From Dysgonomonas sp. UBA5412 (lineage in GTDB: Bacteria > Bacteroidota > Bacteroidia > Bacteroidales > Dysgonomonadaceae), in contig DHNQ01000002.1 in assembly GCA_002409595.1 (NCBI GenBank), positions 1 to 64,000 on the forward strand: 64,000 nucleotides of DNA, written 5' to 3'. The position numbers and the translations under genes were made by a program. Shown here piece by piece: positions 24,378 to 33,156 of the stretch (position 1 is its first letter; each line of letters starts with the position of its first letter). The notes beneath the pieces were generated by a model. It made no database searches. It was not told the origin of the DNA and worked only from the letters and a program-made list of their open reading frames with translations.

Positions 24378-24405
24378 TTTTAACTAAAAACTGACAAAGT
24401 TGTAC
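24378..24405 (-). repeat. Dispersed 28-bp intergenic repeat, copy 3
   Basis: Reverse complement of the copies at 2200-2227 and 16188-16215. It is oriented towards the minus-strand lipoprotein gene, so all three copies lie upstream of a gene in the same relative orientation. Confidence 0.85.
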
Positions 24406-24519
24406 ACTTTTCGATCTATTTTGATATTATTTTCACTTAGTGTCTTATTTTTATTTATCTCATTCTATATAGATAAATGGTTGAAAATGAAATTATCTAT
24501 CTATGCTTGTCAAATATGG

Positions 24520-24558
24520 AAAACGCATAGACAAGCTTTCTTATCTATGCGTTTTTAT
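24520..24558. terminator. Hairpin terminator after tatC
   Basis: AAAACGCATAGA (24520-24531) pairs with TCTATGCGTTTT (24544-24555), with T-runs on the plus-strand side and a short one on the minus side. It lies 25-60 bases beyond the tatC stop. Confidence 0.7.
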
Positions 24559-24582
24559 GTATTTTAAAAGAATTTATAATTC

Positions 24583-25431
24583 TTATCCGGATATGATAGT
24601 AGACTCTTCTTCGTCTTCTATTTCTTCATCATCTTCTTCTTTAGGTGCCGGTTTTACCATAAATCGGCTTAATTCGAATAAGAAATATAGCGGAACAAAT
24701 ACCACAGATAAGGTAAATGGATCGCCCGAAGGTGTGATAATTGCAGATAATACCAATAATCCGACAATGGCATGCCGTCTGTATTTCTTAAAGAACGATC
24801 TGTTTAATAATCCCAATTGAGATAACAACCATGATACGAGCGGTAGTTCAAACACGATTCCCATTATGAATACCAGCATCAGAAAGTTGTCCATATACGA
24901 ATCCAGAGATATTTGATTTTCTATTACCTCACTCAGTTCATATTGAGACAGGAAGCGGAATGTCATTGGAAATACGAGAGAATATCCGACCAAGCAACCT
25001 ATGAAAAACATAATGGTGCCAAAGAAAAATACCCATCGTATACTTTTTTTCTCTTCCATATAGAGAGCCGGTTTCACAAATCTCCAGATCTCGAATACCA
25101 AATATGGAAATGTCAGTATCAGTGCCAACCAGAATGAGGTTGTCATGTGTCTGAAAAATTGTGATGCCAGATTTATGTTGATTATCTTGACATGAAATGT
25201 ATCGTCGCAAAAATCAGGAAAAAATGGTACAGCGGATGTGGCTGTACAAAGATACTTATATAAAAAAAAGTCGGCACGGGTAGGTCCCATTATTATGCTG
25301 TCGTATATGTATGGCATGACAGCAAATGCGCCGATTGCAAAAACAAATAATGCTATGATAGACCTTATAATAGTCCATCTGAGTTCTTCTAAATGATCCC
25401 AAAAGGACATTCCTTCATTATTCTCTTCCAT
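24583..25431 (-). CDS. tatC: Twin-arginine translocase subunit TatC
   Basis: Polytopic inner-membrane receptor for twin-arginine signal peptides. About 282 residues with six hydrophobic segments, the N-terminal SFWDHLEELRWTIIRS signature near residues 8-23, and the LIFFPYLVFEIWRF-like cytosolic segment. The ATG at 25431 is chosen; a TTG at 25449 would overlap the tatA stop. The C-terminus is strongly acidic (EEDDEEIEDEEE). It is 14 bases after tatA. With no tatB visible, this is the minimal TatAC arrangement usual in Bacteroidetes. Two Tat-signal oxidoreductases are encoded a few kilobases upstream on the same strand. Confidence 0.95.
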   Translation of the reverse strand: MEENNEGMSFWDHLEELRWTIIRSIIALFVFAIGAFAVMPYIYDSIIMGPTRADFFLYKYLCTATSAVPFFPDFCDDTFHVKIININLASQFFRHMTTSFWLALILTFPYLVFEIWRFVKPALYMEEKKSIRWVFFFGTIMFFIGCLVGYSLVFPMTFRFLSQYELSEVIENQISLDSYMDNFLMLVFIMGIVFELPLVSWLLSQLGLLNRSFFKKYRRHAIVGLLVLSAIITPSGDPFTLSVVFVPLYFLFELSRFMVKPAPKEEDDEEIEDEEESTIISG

Positions 25432-25445
25432 AGAAAAGTATGATC

Positions 25446-25646
25446 TCAATCTTTTTTAGTGTTATCGTCGTCTCCCTGTATATCGTCTTCAATGCCTTTT
25501 ACTCCTTCTTTGAAGTTTTTGATACCTTTTCCCAAACCTTTCATTAGTTCAGGTATTTTGCGTCCTCCAAAAAGTAAGAGTACTACTATGGCAATGATAA
25601 TTATTTCACCTGTCCCCAGATTTCCTAAAAACAAAAGTGTGTTCAT
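25446..25646 (-). CDS. tatA: Sec-independent translocase subunit TatA
   Basis: A 66-residue pore-forming Tat component: one N-terminal transmembrane helix (about 10-25), the conserved FGGRKIPELMKGLGKG hinge and amphipathic helix (26-41), and an acidic/Lys tail. It lies directly upstream of tatC. The spacer to apbE is about 230 bases with no clear gene. Confidence 0.93.
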   Translation of the reverse strand: MNTLLFLGNLGTGEIIIIAIVVLLLFGGRKIPELMKGLGKGIKNFKEGVKGIEDDIQGDDDNTKKD

Positions 25647-25875
25647 AATTTATAAGTTTTAATATTATTTATATAGCTAGGCATTTTTTTTGAAAAGTAA
25701 ACTGTACTGTTTTTATGTTTTATTCTATTGCTAAAAAAAGATAGAAGGTATATTTCTTTGTTAAAAAATTAGTTGTTTTCCATTTCGAAGAGTAAAATAA
25801 TACAAATTATATCGAATATACTGTATTCGTCAAATAAATCTTTCTTTTTTTAACAAATAAAAAGAATCTGTGTTA

Positions 25876-26838
25876 TTATGCCGGTGTGAGATTTCCTTCT
25901 ATTCCCGGAGTATGATACATTTTGTATTCTCCGTTCTCATCACAGATAAAGATAGCTTCTATTTCTGTAAACTGTTTTGTCCACTCCAGCGATTTTTCTA
26001 ACCCTGCTACCAGAAATGCTGTAGCAAAGGCATCTGCCGTAATAGCATCGTTGGCTATAACGGTTACTGATAATAGATTATGTTTCACCGGATAGCCGGT
26101 TGCAGGATTTATGGTATGTGCTATTTTCTGTCCGTTCTCGATATAAAATTGACGATAGTTTCCCGATGTTGCAATCCCCTTATCCGAAATCTGTAAAATA
26201 GCTTGCAAATCTTGTCCCGGTATAGGATTATTATCAGCCGGACGGTCTATGCCTATTCGCCAAGCCAATCCTTGGGTATTAACTCCCTTCATCCGCATTT
26301 CGCCACCTATTTCGATTAGAAAACTCGAGCATCCCGATTCTTCCAGTATGAGAGCTATAAGGTCTGCCGAATATCCTTTTGCTATGGCATTTACATTCAA
26401 TATTGTATTGGGATTTGTCTTTATCAGGCGATTGCTTGTTATTTTTACTTTATCCATCCCGATATATTGTTTCAATTCTTCTATCCGATGCTGATCGGGT
26501 ATATTTTTGCCTTCGGAACTAAATCCCCATACTCTGAAAAGCGGTTCGGCTGATATGTCGAATGTACCCTCAGTCAGTTTACTTATTTCTTTAGCTTTGT
26601 TGAATACAGTTTCAAAAAAATAGTCTGTTTCTACATCTTCATTTCTGTTTATACGCGAAATGATAGATGTTTCGTCATAGACGGACAATGATTTTTCGAA
26701 TGCTTTGAATAAGCCTTCTATCGCCGGCTGAAAATCTCGTCCTTCATCATCCTGATAGATAATATTATAACTGGTTCCCTCTGCTCGTCCTTGTATATTG
26801 TAATAAAAAGTACCGTTATCAGCTATTACTGTATTCAT
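25876..26838 (-). CDS. apbE: FAD:protein FMN transferase (ApbE family)
   Basis: Transfers FMN covalently to Thr/Ser of target flavoproteins such as Nqr/Rnf subunits. Family motifs seen: EGTSYNIIY (20-28), SVYDETSIISRINR (about 53-66), LTEGTFDISAEPLFRVWGF, NVNAIAKGYSAD (about 149-160), IEIGGEMRMKG, HTINPATGYPVKH, and the Mg-site segment ITADAFATAFLVAG. It is usually an exported lipoprotein in Bacteroidetes, but here the frame has a stop two codons before the ATG and no signal peptide. The protein is therefore cytosolic, or its leader was lost. The start overlaps (ATGA) a short upstream frame. Confidence 0.9.
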   Translation of the reverse strand: MNTVIADNGTFYYNIQGRAEGTSYNIIYQDDEGRDFQPAIEGLFKAFEKSLSVYDETSIISRINRNEDVETDYFFETVFNKAKEISKLTEGTFDISAEPLFRVWGFSSEGKNIPDQHRIEELKQYIGMDKVKITSNRLIKTNPNTILNVNAIAKGYSADLIALILEESGCSSFLIEIGGEMRMKGVNTQGLAWRIGIDRPADNNPIPGQDLQAILQISDKGIATSGNYRQFYIENGQKIAHTINPATGYPVKHNLLSVTVIANDAITADAFATAFLVAGLEKSLEWTKQFTEIEAIFICDENGEYKMYHTPGIEGNLTPA

Positions 26839-26903
26839 AATTCATTTTCATTTGGTACAACACCTTCGTAATTAAGAGGTTCTATTTCGAAAGAAGGGGA
26901 CAT
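26835..26903 (-). CDS. Possible short coding remnant coupled to apbE
   Basis: A 22-codon frame (MSPSFEIEPLNYEGVVPNE...) ends with TGA overlapping the apbE ATG by 4 bases. The frame stays open further upstream without an ATG, so it may be the tail of a lost gene or a coupling peptide. Protein-like composition is the only support. Confidence 0.25.
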   Translation of the reverse strand: MSPSFEIEPLNYEGVVPNENEL

Positions 26904-26998
26904 ATCTACAAGAGAAATATTTTGGTATAGGCGAATATTATAAAATTCACTTCTTTTAATCGCAATTAGAAGTAGATTTGTAGAGTGCCCTGCATCTG

Positions 26999-27502
26999 TC
27001 AAAACTCGTTTTTCCTTTTTTTAAGAAGTCCTTCTATATTTCCTTGCTTTAGAAAGAAAAGAATTTCTTTAAATTCGGAAAGTTCTGTATCTTCTTCTAA
27101 ATATTCATTTCTAATTAAAACAGGAGACGGATCTTTAAACTTCAATTCTATAATTTTCTCTACTTCTCTGTTTTTGTATGAGTAACTGTTACTATTATTT
27201 GATAAGTATATATTGCAATAATAATGGGGATTATTGATAGACATTGATGGAATAACTATCTTCTCGTAGTAAATAATGGTATCACTGTTGAAGCTCGATA
27301 AATTGACTTTATTTATTGCACTTTTTCTGTATTCGTTAATCAGACTATATTTTGTATTCTTTCTTATGAGAGAGCTTAATATTTGTTCTTTCCGGTACTT
27401 ATTGTAATCTATATAAATATTTTCCGGCTGTGATTCTTTAGAACTACCGCAGCCGGAAAACAAATAAATTGTAAAAAGTATAATAACTAAGTTTTTTACC
27501 AT
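26999..27502 (-). CDS. Predicted lipoprotein of unknown function
   Basis: About 167 residues starting at MVKNLVII, chosen because it gives a compact lipoprotein signal with LFSGC (Cys18). The mature protein is polar and rich in Asn, Tyr, Lys and Glu, with alternating strands (NPHYYCNIYLSNNSNSYSY, about 95-113) and a C-terminal charged helix. No family recognised. It begins 14 bases after the stop of the sugar-isomerase lipoprotein gene and is probably the last member of that operon. Confidence 0.65.
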   Translation of the reverse strand: MVKNLVIILFTIYLFSGCGSSKESQPENIYIDYNKYRKEQILSSLIRKNTKYSLINEYRKSAINKVNLSSFNSDTIIYYEKIVIPSMSINNPHYYCNIYLSNNSNSYSYKNREVEKIIELKFKDPSPVLIRNEYLEEDTELSEFKEILFFLKQGNIEGLLKKRKNEF

Positions 27503-27516
27503 TATCGGCAACACTT

Positions 27517-28401
27517 CTAGTTGCTATAAGTATCTTTTACTAGTGGACAATTGGTTAGATACTCTAAGCTTTTCTTTACACTTTCTTCCGGTGCAAAATT
27601 GTATTGTTCTACTTCTACCACCAAATGTTTCGTTCCGGCAGCATCTGTATTCTTGAAAATGGCATCGAAGCCTACCATACCGCTTTGACCTAGTTCTTTA
27701 TTGTCTTTGATATGCAAAAGTGTAAAACGGTTTTTGTATTTGTTGAAATAATCTACCGGACTGTGTTGTCCTCTTACTACCCAATATACATCCATTTCGA
27801 AAAATACATATTCAGGGTTTGTGTTCTCCAACATATAATCGTACATTATCTTGTCTTCCACTTTCTGAAACTCGTGTGCATGATTATGATATCCGTATAG
27901 TATTCCGTTTTCTTTACATTTTTTGCCTATCTCATTGTAGTATTCACAGTATGTTTGAAGGTCTTTCAATGTTTTAGGCACATCCATCCATGGTGTTACT
28001 ATATACGTCATTCCGGCAGCCTTGTGGGCAGCAATACATTGATCCCACCACTTCATTGCTTCTGAAAAGTCTTTTGTGGCAAGTTCCTGCTCTGTGAGTC
28101 CCTTTCCTGTATGAGATGATAATACTTTCATTCCTGCTGCTTCTATATCAGCCTTAAACTCTTCAGGTGTTTTTCCATAGAACTTTCCGTCATTGTAATT
28201 TGCCGCTTCAACAGCAGTAAATCCCATTTCGCCTACTTTCTTTATAGTACCTGCATAGTCTTTGGATATGTCATCCCGCAACGAATATAATTGAAGAGCT
28301 ATATCTTTCTTTACCGGCGCTTTCTGTGTAGCAGTTTCCGCTTTGGGGCTGCACGATGCCAGTAGAAGAAAGGAAGCTAAAAAAAACATTGATATTTTCA
28401 T
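27517..28401 (-). CDS. Lipoprotein sugar isomerase/epimerase (xylose isomerase-like TIM barrel)
   Basis: A 294-residue protein of the AP endonuclease 2 / IolE-like TIM-barrel family with a lipoprotein signal (LLLASC, Cys17), hence periplasmic. The start at 28401 is preferred because the longer frame begins inside a strong hairpin. Metal-ligand segments expected of the family are visible: SSHTGKGL, VTPWMDVP, YGYHNHAHEF, FFEMDVYW, LLHIKDN and VVEVEQYNF. In related Bacteroides loci such proteins act next to DUF1080 and Gfo/Idh/MocA enzymes on keto-sugars or keto-glycosides. The exact reaction is not proven. Confidence 0.82.
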   Translation of the reverse strand: MKISMFFLASFLLLASCSPKAETATQKAPVKKDIALQLYSLRDDISKDYAGTIKKVGEMGFTAVEAANYNDGKFYGKTPEEFKADIEAAGMKVLSSHTGKGLTEQELATKDFSEAMKWWDQCIAAHKAAGMTYIVTPWMDVPKTLKDLQTYCEYYNEIGKKCKENGILYGYHNHAHEFQKVEDKIMYDYMLENTNPEYVFFEMDVYWVVRGQHSPVDYFNKYKNRFTLLHIKDNKELGQSGMVGFDAIFKNTDAAGTKHLVVEVEQYNFAPEESVKKSLEYLTNCPLVKDTYSN

Positions 28402-28436
28402 GCTATTTTTATTAGATAAGATTTTATTTAAACTAT

Positions 28437-28479
28437 CAAATCCATGCAAGGGAAAGAAAATTCCCCCGCAATGGATTTG
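28437..28479 (-). other. Long imperfect hairpin in the operon spacer
   Basis: CAAATCCATGCAAGGGAA (28437-28454) and TTCCCCCGCAATGGATTTG (28461-28479) form an almost continuous stem with a 6-base loop, in the 111-base gap between the DUF1080 and isomerase genes. There is no T-tract in the minus direction right after it, so it may be an mRNA stability or processing element. Confidence 0.6.
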
Positions 28480-28512
28480 ACTTTTATTTAATAGAAAAAA
28501 TTAGTTGTCTAA

Positions 28513-29394
28513 TTAGTCTAATATTTTTACTTTGATATTACGGAACCAAACATCATCTCCATGATCTTGGAATCCAATATATCCTTCTCTTTCAGATCCG
28601 CCAAGATTGTTTAGCAATTCGAAAGCCAAAGGCCATTTTTCTTCACTAAATTTACTAGCTTGTAGCATTTCTGTCCATTGAGGGGTCCACAAATGATATT
28701 CTACAACATTTTCGCCATTCTGACCATGTACCACAGTTCCTTTATAAACCATGATCTTACCTGTATTCCATTCTCCAAAAGGTTTAGAGTTTTGAGGTAC
28801 GGCAGGGATCATATCATAAAGAGATGCTGACTGACGGTTGTTATCTTTTCCTAGCTTAGCATCAGGATGATTTGCGTTGTCTAATACTTGGTACTCAGGA
28901 GAAGAGATATAGATTGGTTCTAATTTCTTGTTTCCGTTTTCGTCAGTAGTTTCCACTTCTCTGGCTAAGTATAAAACTCCGGAGTTACTTCCTTTCGCTA
29001 CTTTCCAGTCAAATGTCAATTCAAAGTTTTTGAATTTGTGAGCGAAGATGATATCTCCACCATCAGCTTCCTGAGCTTCTCCGCCACCACTTTTATTAAA
29101 TTTGATAGCTCCATTGTCGATAGTCCATCTTGTAGGCACGTGATCTTTTCCATAACCACGCCATCCTTCGAATGTTTTACCATCGAATATGGTGATATAT
29201 CCATCTTTATCTTTAGCAAATTTAGCTAAATCTACTTGAGGATTATCCAATACTGTATACTCAGGAGCTTTTTTTTCTGTCGCAGGTTGTTCGCCTTCTG
29301 CAGGTTGTTTGTCTCCACTTTTTGCGTTTCCGCTACAAGCTACTAATGTGCCTGCAATTGTAAGACAGCTGATACTGTAAAATAATTTTCTCAT
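28513..29394 (-). CDS. DUF1080 lipoprotein, probable 3-keto-glycoside hydrolase/lyase
   Basis: A 293-residue lipoprotein (LVAC, Cys20) with an acidic, Ala/Pro/Glu-rich linker and a single DUF1080 concanavalin-like beta-sandwich. Landmarks are IFDGKTFEGWRGYG (about 69-82), the DIIFAHKFKNFELTFDWKVAKGSNSG stretch, the EYQVLDNANHPDA segment and the closing GYIGFQDHGDDVWFRNIKV. Proteins of this family cleave or eliminate 3-keto-glycosides produced by oxidoreductases. Its neighbours here are two exported Gfo/Idh/MocA proteins upstream and the isomerase downstream, fitting that role. Confidence 0.85.
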   Translation of the reverse strand: MRKLFYSISCLTIAGTLVACSGNAKSGDKQPAEGEQPATEKKAPEYTVLDNPQVDLAKFAKDKDGYITIFDGKTFEGWRGYGKDHVPTRWTIDNGAIKFNKSGGGEAQEADGGDIIFAHKFKNFELTFDWKVAKGSNSGVLYLAREVETTDENGNKKLEPIYISSPEYQVLDNANHPDAKLGKDNNRQSASLYDMIPAVPQNSKPFGEWNTGKIMVYKGTVVHGQNGENVVEYHLWTPQWTEMLQASKFSEEKWPLAFELLNNLGGSEREGYIGFQDHGDDVWFRNIKVKILD

Positions 29395-29428
29395 TTTTTT
29401 ATCTGATTAAATTTAACATTCTCTATTA

Positions 29429-30904
29429 TTATCTAGGCATATCAGGCAATTTCCAACCATCTCTGTATGTATGGTTTATCAGTTCTTTGGCAAATGCTTG
29501 AGCATTGATTGAGTCAGTCCATATCTTGTTGAACTTAGGGTCACCGTCAACGATCTTGAAGTCATCTTTTATCAATATCTTGATTTCCTCAGAAGGTGTG
29601 ATATTGGTAAATGCCATATTATTACCGTCCCAATGCAATTCTTTGTTAAGATTTTGCAGACGTATAGCAAGTACACCCATTACTACCATTTCGTTGAATG
29701 GACCGGCCTCACTAAAGTCTGATGCTGTTAAAACACGGTTTTCAGGACTTTCTTTACAAGCACGTACCCAATCCATTTCGTGAGATGTTGCTACACGGCG
29801 GCATACTTTTGGAGAATTAGGAGTACGTCCTGATAACAACCAAGGGTCTTTACCGTAGCAACCACAGATTAATGTATCTTTTGTTCCGTGGAATATAACG
29901 CAACCTCCTGCATCATTCATATCTTTTCCTTCAGGCCATCCTTTCGGGAAATCAGGTTTCAATCCACCATCATACCAGTGTACTTCTACTTCTGGCATAG
30001 ATACTTTTGGCATGTTATCGCGAGCAGGGAATGTTAATCTTACATGTTGAGCTTGCGGTGCACAGTCTTGCAACAATAGAGTAGAAGATCCTTGTACTTT
30101 AGTAGGATAGCCTAACTTCAGACCTTTAAATACCGGATGAAGGATGTGGCAAGCCATATCACCTAAAGCACCTGTACCATAATCCCACCAGCCACGCCAG
30201 TTCCAAGGAGTATATAATGTGCTGAAATCACGCATTTTAGCAGGTCCTGTAAATAAATCCCAATCCAATGTTTTTGGTATTTTATCCACTTTTTCGGGAG
30301 CATTAAGACCTTGCGGCCAGATAGGGCGGTCTGTGAATGTTTCTACTTTAGTTACTTCCCCTATTTCTCCATTCCATATCCATTCACAGACAAGGTTTAC
30401 TCCTTCTCCCGATGAGCCTTGATTACCCATTTGAGTGGCAACTTTGTGTTTTGCTGCCAATTTGGTCAAAAGACGAGATTCATATACAGAGTGAGTAAGT
30501 GGTTTTTGGCAATATACATGTTTGCCAAGAGTCATTGCATCGGCAGACATTATAGCATGTGTATGGTCGGCTGTGGCAACGATAACTGCATCGATATCTT
30601 TACCCATTTCGTCATACATCTTACGATAATCCCAATATTTTTTAGCATTAGGGAAACGATCGAATACGCCCTTAGCATATCTCCAGTCTACATCGCATAG
30701 CCCTACAATATTTTCTGTTTTTTCTACTTGTTTTATGTTAGCGTGTCCCATACCGCCGATACCTATTGCCGCAATGTTTAGTTTATCGCTCGGTGCCACA
30801 TGCCCGAAGTTTTTACCCAACACAGTGCTTGGGATGATCGTTAGACCGATCGCAGCTTTAGCGCCTGTCGAAAGAAACTTCCTTCTTGAAATGTCTGATG
30901 CCAT
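29429..30904 (-). CDS. Tat-exported Gfo/Idh/MocA oxidoreductase A
   Basis: A 491-residue NAD(P)-dependent sugar oxidoreductase with a twin-arginine signal: SRRKFLSTGAKAAIG (6-20) followed by a hydrophobic stretch. This predicts export of the folded, cofactor-loaded enzyme. The Rossmann motif AIGIGGMGHANI is at about 45-56, and the CQKPLTHS segment holds the conserved catalytic Lys (EKP motif with Gln replacing Glu). WWDYGTGALGDMACH is the substrate-side Asp/His motif. Predicted to oxidise a glycoside hydroxyl in the periplasm. It lies 50 bases downstream of a second such enzyme. Confidence 0.9.
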   Translation of the reverse strand: MASDISRRKFLSTGAKAAIGLTIIPSTVLGKNFGHVAPSDKLNIAAIGIGGMGHANIKQVEKTENIVGLCDVDWRYAKGVFDRFPNAKKYWDYRKMYDEMGKDIDAVIVATADHTHAIMSADAMTLGKHVYCQKPLTHSVYESRLLTKLAAKHKVATQMGNQGSSGEGVNLVCEWIWNGEIGEVTKVETFTDRPIWPQGLNAPEKVDKIPKTLDWDLFTGPAKMRDFSTLYTPWNWRGWWDYGTGALGDMACHILHPVFKGLKLGYPTKVQGSSTLLLQDCAPQAQHVRLTFPARDNMPKVSMPEVEVHWYDGGLKPDFPKGWPEGKDMNDAGGCVIFHGTKDTLICGCYGKDPWLLSGRTPNSPKVCRRVATSHEMDWVRACKESPENRVLTASDFSEAGPFNEMVVMGVLAIRLQNLNKELHWDGNNMAFTNITPSEEIKILIKDDFKIVDGDPKFNKIWTDSINAQAFAKELINHTYRDGWKLPDMPR

Positions 30905-30954
30905 AATTTTTGTTTTTAGGTTAATAATATTTTTTTAGATTTAATGGTATTCAA

Positions 30955-32652
30955 TTAATTTAGTTCTCCTCTTACTATCTCTTCCTTGTCTTTGTCCCAA
31001 TACATGGTACGTCCTTCAAGATAGGCACGAGTTCCCATATGGGCAGTAATTGCTTCTTCAAAGGCTGCATCTATTCCACAAGATGTTTTCTTATTGGTGT
31101 CGCGTATACATTCCAACCATTCTCTTATATGTAAGAATGTGGTGTCGTAACGTTTTCCTCCAAGATATGAATAAAGCAATCCACGTTGGGCAAAATACAT
31201 TTCGGTAGCAGAGGTGATTGCATCCACATTACTTTTGCCGGGTACGTATGTGTAGAAAGGAACATCGGGTTTTATAATCCCTTTATCAAGTTTTTCTTTG
31301 TATCTGGTAGAGAATGGGTCTATTTTCACAGTGAGAGTATCCCCGACTTCCATCGAAGCATCGTGCCCCATTATTACTTTTCCTCTATTGCGGGCATTGG
31401 CTAGAGTTGCACTGTAAAGCATTGTCATGTCAGCTTCGGGAAACTCGAATGTTGTCTGCAATACATCCGGCACAGTTCGTCCATCTTTAAAGAAGTATAC
31501 ACCTCCTGATGATGTTGCCGAATGAGGAATGCCGACACCCATAAGTTGGTTGATGGCATCATATTCATGTGTAAGTAAGTCTCCGCTAAGTCCGGTACTG
31601 TAATCCCACCAGCAACGCCAGCGGAAAAAACGTTCCAGACTAAATTTGCTTCTTTCGTCTGGCCCAACATACTTTTCGAGCTTATACTTAGTCATATAAT
31701 CAGTATATTCTTTAACACGGGCTTCGTTTCCTTCAAACTGTTTCCAATCGATTGTTTTTGGATTAGCATCAGGATGTATATCATATACCCAAGCTCCGTT
31801 AGGGTCATTTCTGTTTGTACATACTTCGATGAGGCTTATATGTCCCAGTAATCCTTTATCTATTATTTCTTTTGCTTTATGATAACTGTCTACTTGACGA
31901 CCTTGATGCCCGAGCTGAAATACTATTCCTGTATCTTTTATTACTTCTCTTACCATGTATGTTTCGGGCACAGTCCACGAGAGAGGTTTTTCTACATACA
32001 CATGCTTTCCGGCTTTTGCCGCATCCATGGCCATCGTACTGTGCCAATGGTCGGGTGATGCGATGATCACGGCATCTATATCGTCGGCAGCAAGCATCTC
32101 TTGGTAGTGACGATAACGCTTGGGTGCAGACCCGGAAGTGCCTCCAAGCCCTTCTCTGTTAATATTTGCACCGGCTGCAATTCCTTCTTCGGCAAATGTA
32201 TCAAAAATGTCACATACTCCGGTTAAGACTATATTAAGGTCTTCCTGAGCTTTGAAATCTACATATCGTGTATCTTTTTTATCCTTTTTGGAAGCATCTA
32301 TAAGCTCTTGCAAAGAGTTTGGAGTTGCAAATCCTGCTGCTCTCAGCAACTGCTTTCCGCGTATACCACATCCTATAATTCCGATTCTGATTTGTTTACC
32401 ATTTGGTTGCAGTTCAGCTATCGTGGCACTTTCTTTGCTCAGGCTAAAGACATCGCTTACATCTCTTAACGATTTGTCATACTTCTGCTTGCTATATACG
32501 CCGTAGGCTAATGCTCCTAGTGCAGGTATTGTGGCCAATGCTTTTAGGGCATCTCTTCTGCCTTTGGACTCGGGAAGAGCATTGTTTTTATCAGATGATT
32601 TTATATTCTCGTTTTTATCTTCAGGAAGATTTTTGTCCTCAGATGATATCAT
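30955..32652 (-). CDS. Tat-exported Gfo/Idh/MocA oxidoreductase B
   Basis: A 565-residue homologue of the preceding enzyme with a long polar N-terminus (about 1-30) before a GRRDALKALATIPALGALAYG twin-arginine-type signal. The dinucleotide motif IGIIGCGIRGKQLL is at about 89-102. It keeps the canonical EKPLSW motif with catalytic Lys and the WWDYSTGLSGDLLTHE metal- or substrate-side block. It is longer than the family average and has inserted segments, e.g. the KDKKDTRYVDFKAQED loop. It follows the DoxX gene by 12 bases, so they are co-transcribed. Confidence 0.9.
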   Translation of the reverse strand: MISSEDKNLPEDKNENIKSSDKNNALPESKGRRDALKALATIPALGALAYGVYSKQKYDKSLRDVSDVFSLSKESATIAELQPNGKQIRIGIIGCGIRGKQLLRAAGFATPNSLQELIDASKKDKKDTRYVDFKAQEDLNIVLTGVCDIFDTFAEEGIAAGANINREGLGGTSGSAPKRYRHYQEMLAADDIDAVIIASPDHWHSTMAMDAAKAGKHVYVEKPLSWTVPETYMVREVIKDTGIVFQLGHQGRQVDSYHKAKEIIDKGLLGHISLIEVCTNRNDPNGAWVYDIHPDANPKTIDWKQFEGNEARVKEYTDYMTKYKLEKYVGPDERSKFSLERFFRWRCWWDYSTGLSGDLLTHEYDAINQLMGVGIPHSATSSGGVYFFKDGRTVPDVLQTTFEFPEADMTMLYSATLANARNRGKVIMGHDASMEVGDTLTVKIDPFSTRYKEKLDKGIIKPDVPFYTYVPGKSNVDAITSATEMYFAQRGLLYSYLGGKRYDTTFLHIREWLECIRDTNKKTSCGIDAAFEEAITAHMGTRAYLEGRTMYWDKDKEEIVRGELN

Positions 32653-32664
32653 AATATTTCGATG

Positions 32665-33156
32665 TTAGCTTTTACGATTAAACAATCTTGATACGTATCG
32701 GTCTAATCCGATAATTTGAGATGTAGGGAAGTATATCAATACCATCAATGCCCCTATCTCAATCATATTTTTATCAATCCATAGGTATGAACCTTCGGTA
32801 GGCATCATATATTCTGCTCCTATAAACGGAGGATGCGAAAGGTAATACATCGCCAGAAATAATATACCGCCAATGGAAGCAATGCGGGAAAAACAGCCTA
32901 ATATAAGCCCCAACCCTACAAGTGTAAGCCCGTATATATTTACATAATTGGCTACGGTTAATAAACTTGGGTTGTCGGCCAGACTATGAAAGCATCCGGC
33001 AAAGAAACCTTGGGAATCCATTAAGTATGGATATGCTGTCCACCCTGAATTTAGTATTTTCGCTATTCCCTCATATAAGAAATGCCACCCGATGAGCAGT
33101 CGTAAAATGACTAACCAGAAGGTCTGGGAATTTGAATAAGAAAGATGTTTGTTCAT
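32665..33156 (-). CDS. DoxX-family membrane protein
   Basis: A 163-residue inner-membrane protein with four predicted helices and the WLVILRLLIGWHFLYEGIAK opening (14-33) typical of DoxX/DoxD. In thiosulfate-quinone oxidoreductases this fold passes electrons to quinone. As the first gene of an operon with two exported dehydrogenase-type enzymes, it may help recycle their reduced cofactor into the quinone pool; that is inference from context. The 272 bases upstream are AT-rich with no clear -7 element. Confidence 0.85.
   Translation of the reverse strand: MNKHLSYSNSQTFWLVILRLLIGWHFLYEGIAKILNSGWTAYPYLMDSQGFFAGCFHSLADNPSLLTVANYVNIYGLTLVGLGLILGCFSRIASIGGILFLAMYYLSHPPFIGAEYMMPTEGSYLWIDKNMIEIGALMVLIYFPTSQIIGLDRYVSRLFNRKS

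Larger units (their letters stand above)
24280..24582. other. Intergenic region between the small lipoprotein gene and tatC
   Basis: About 300 bases. It contains the -7 element of the lipoprotein gene (24300-24307, reverse strand), dispersed-repeat copy 3 (24378-24405) and a hairpin terminator (24520-24558) that would end tatC transcription. No gene is seen. Confidence 0.6.

Noticed and set aside
25431..25449. TTG start for tatC at 25449
   Set aside because: It overlaps the tatA stop and adds six residues before a normal ATG; the ATG at 25431 fits TatC N-termini better.
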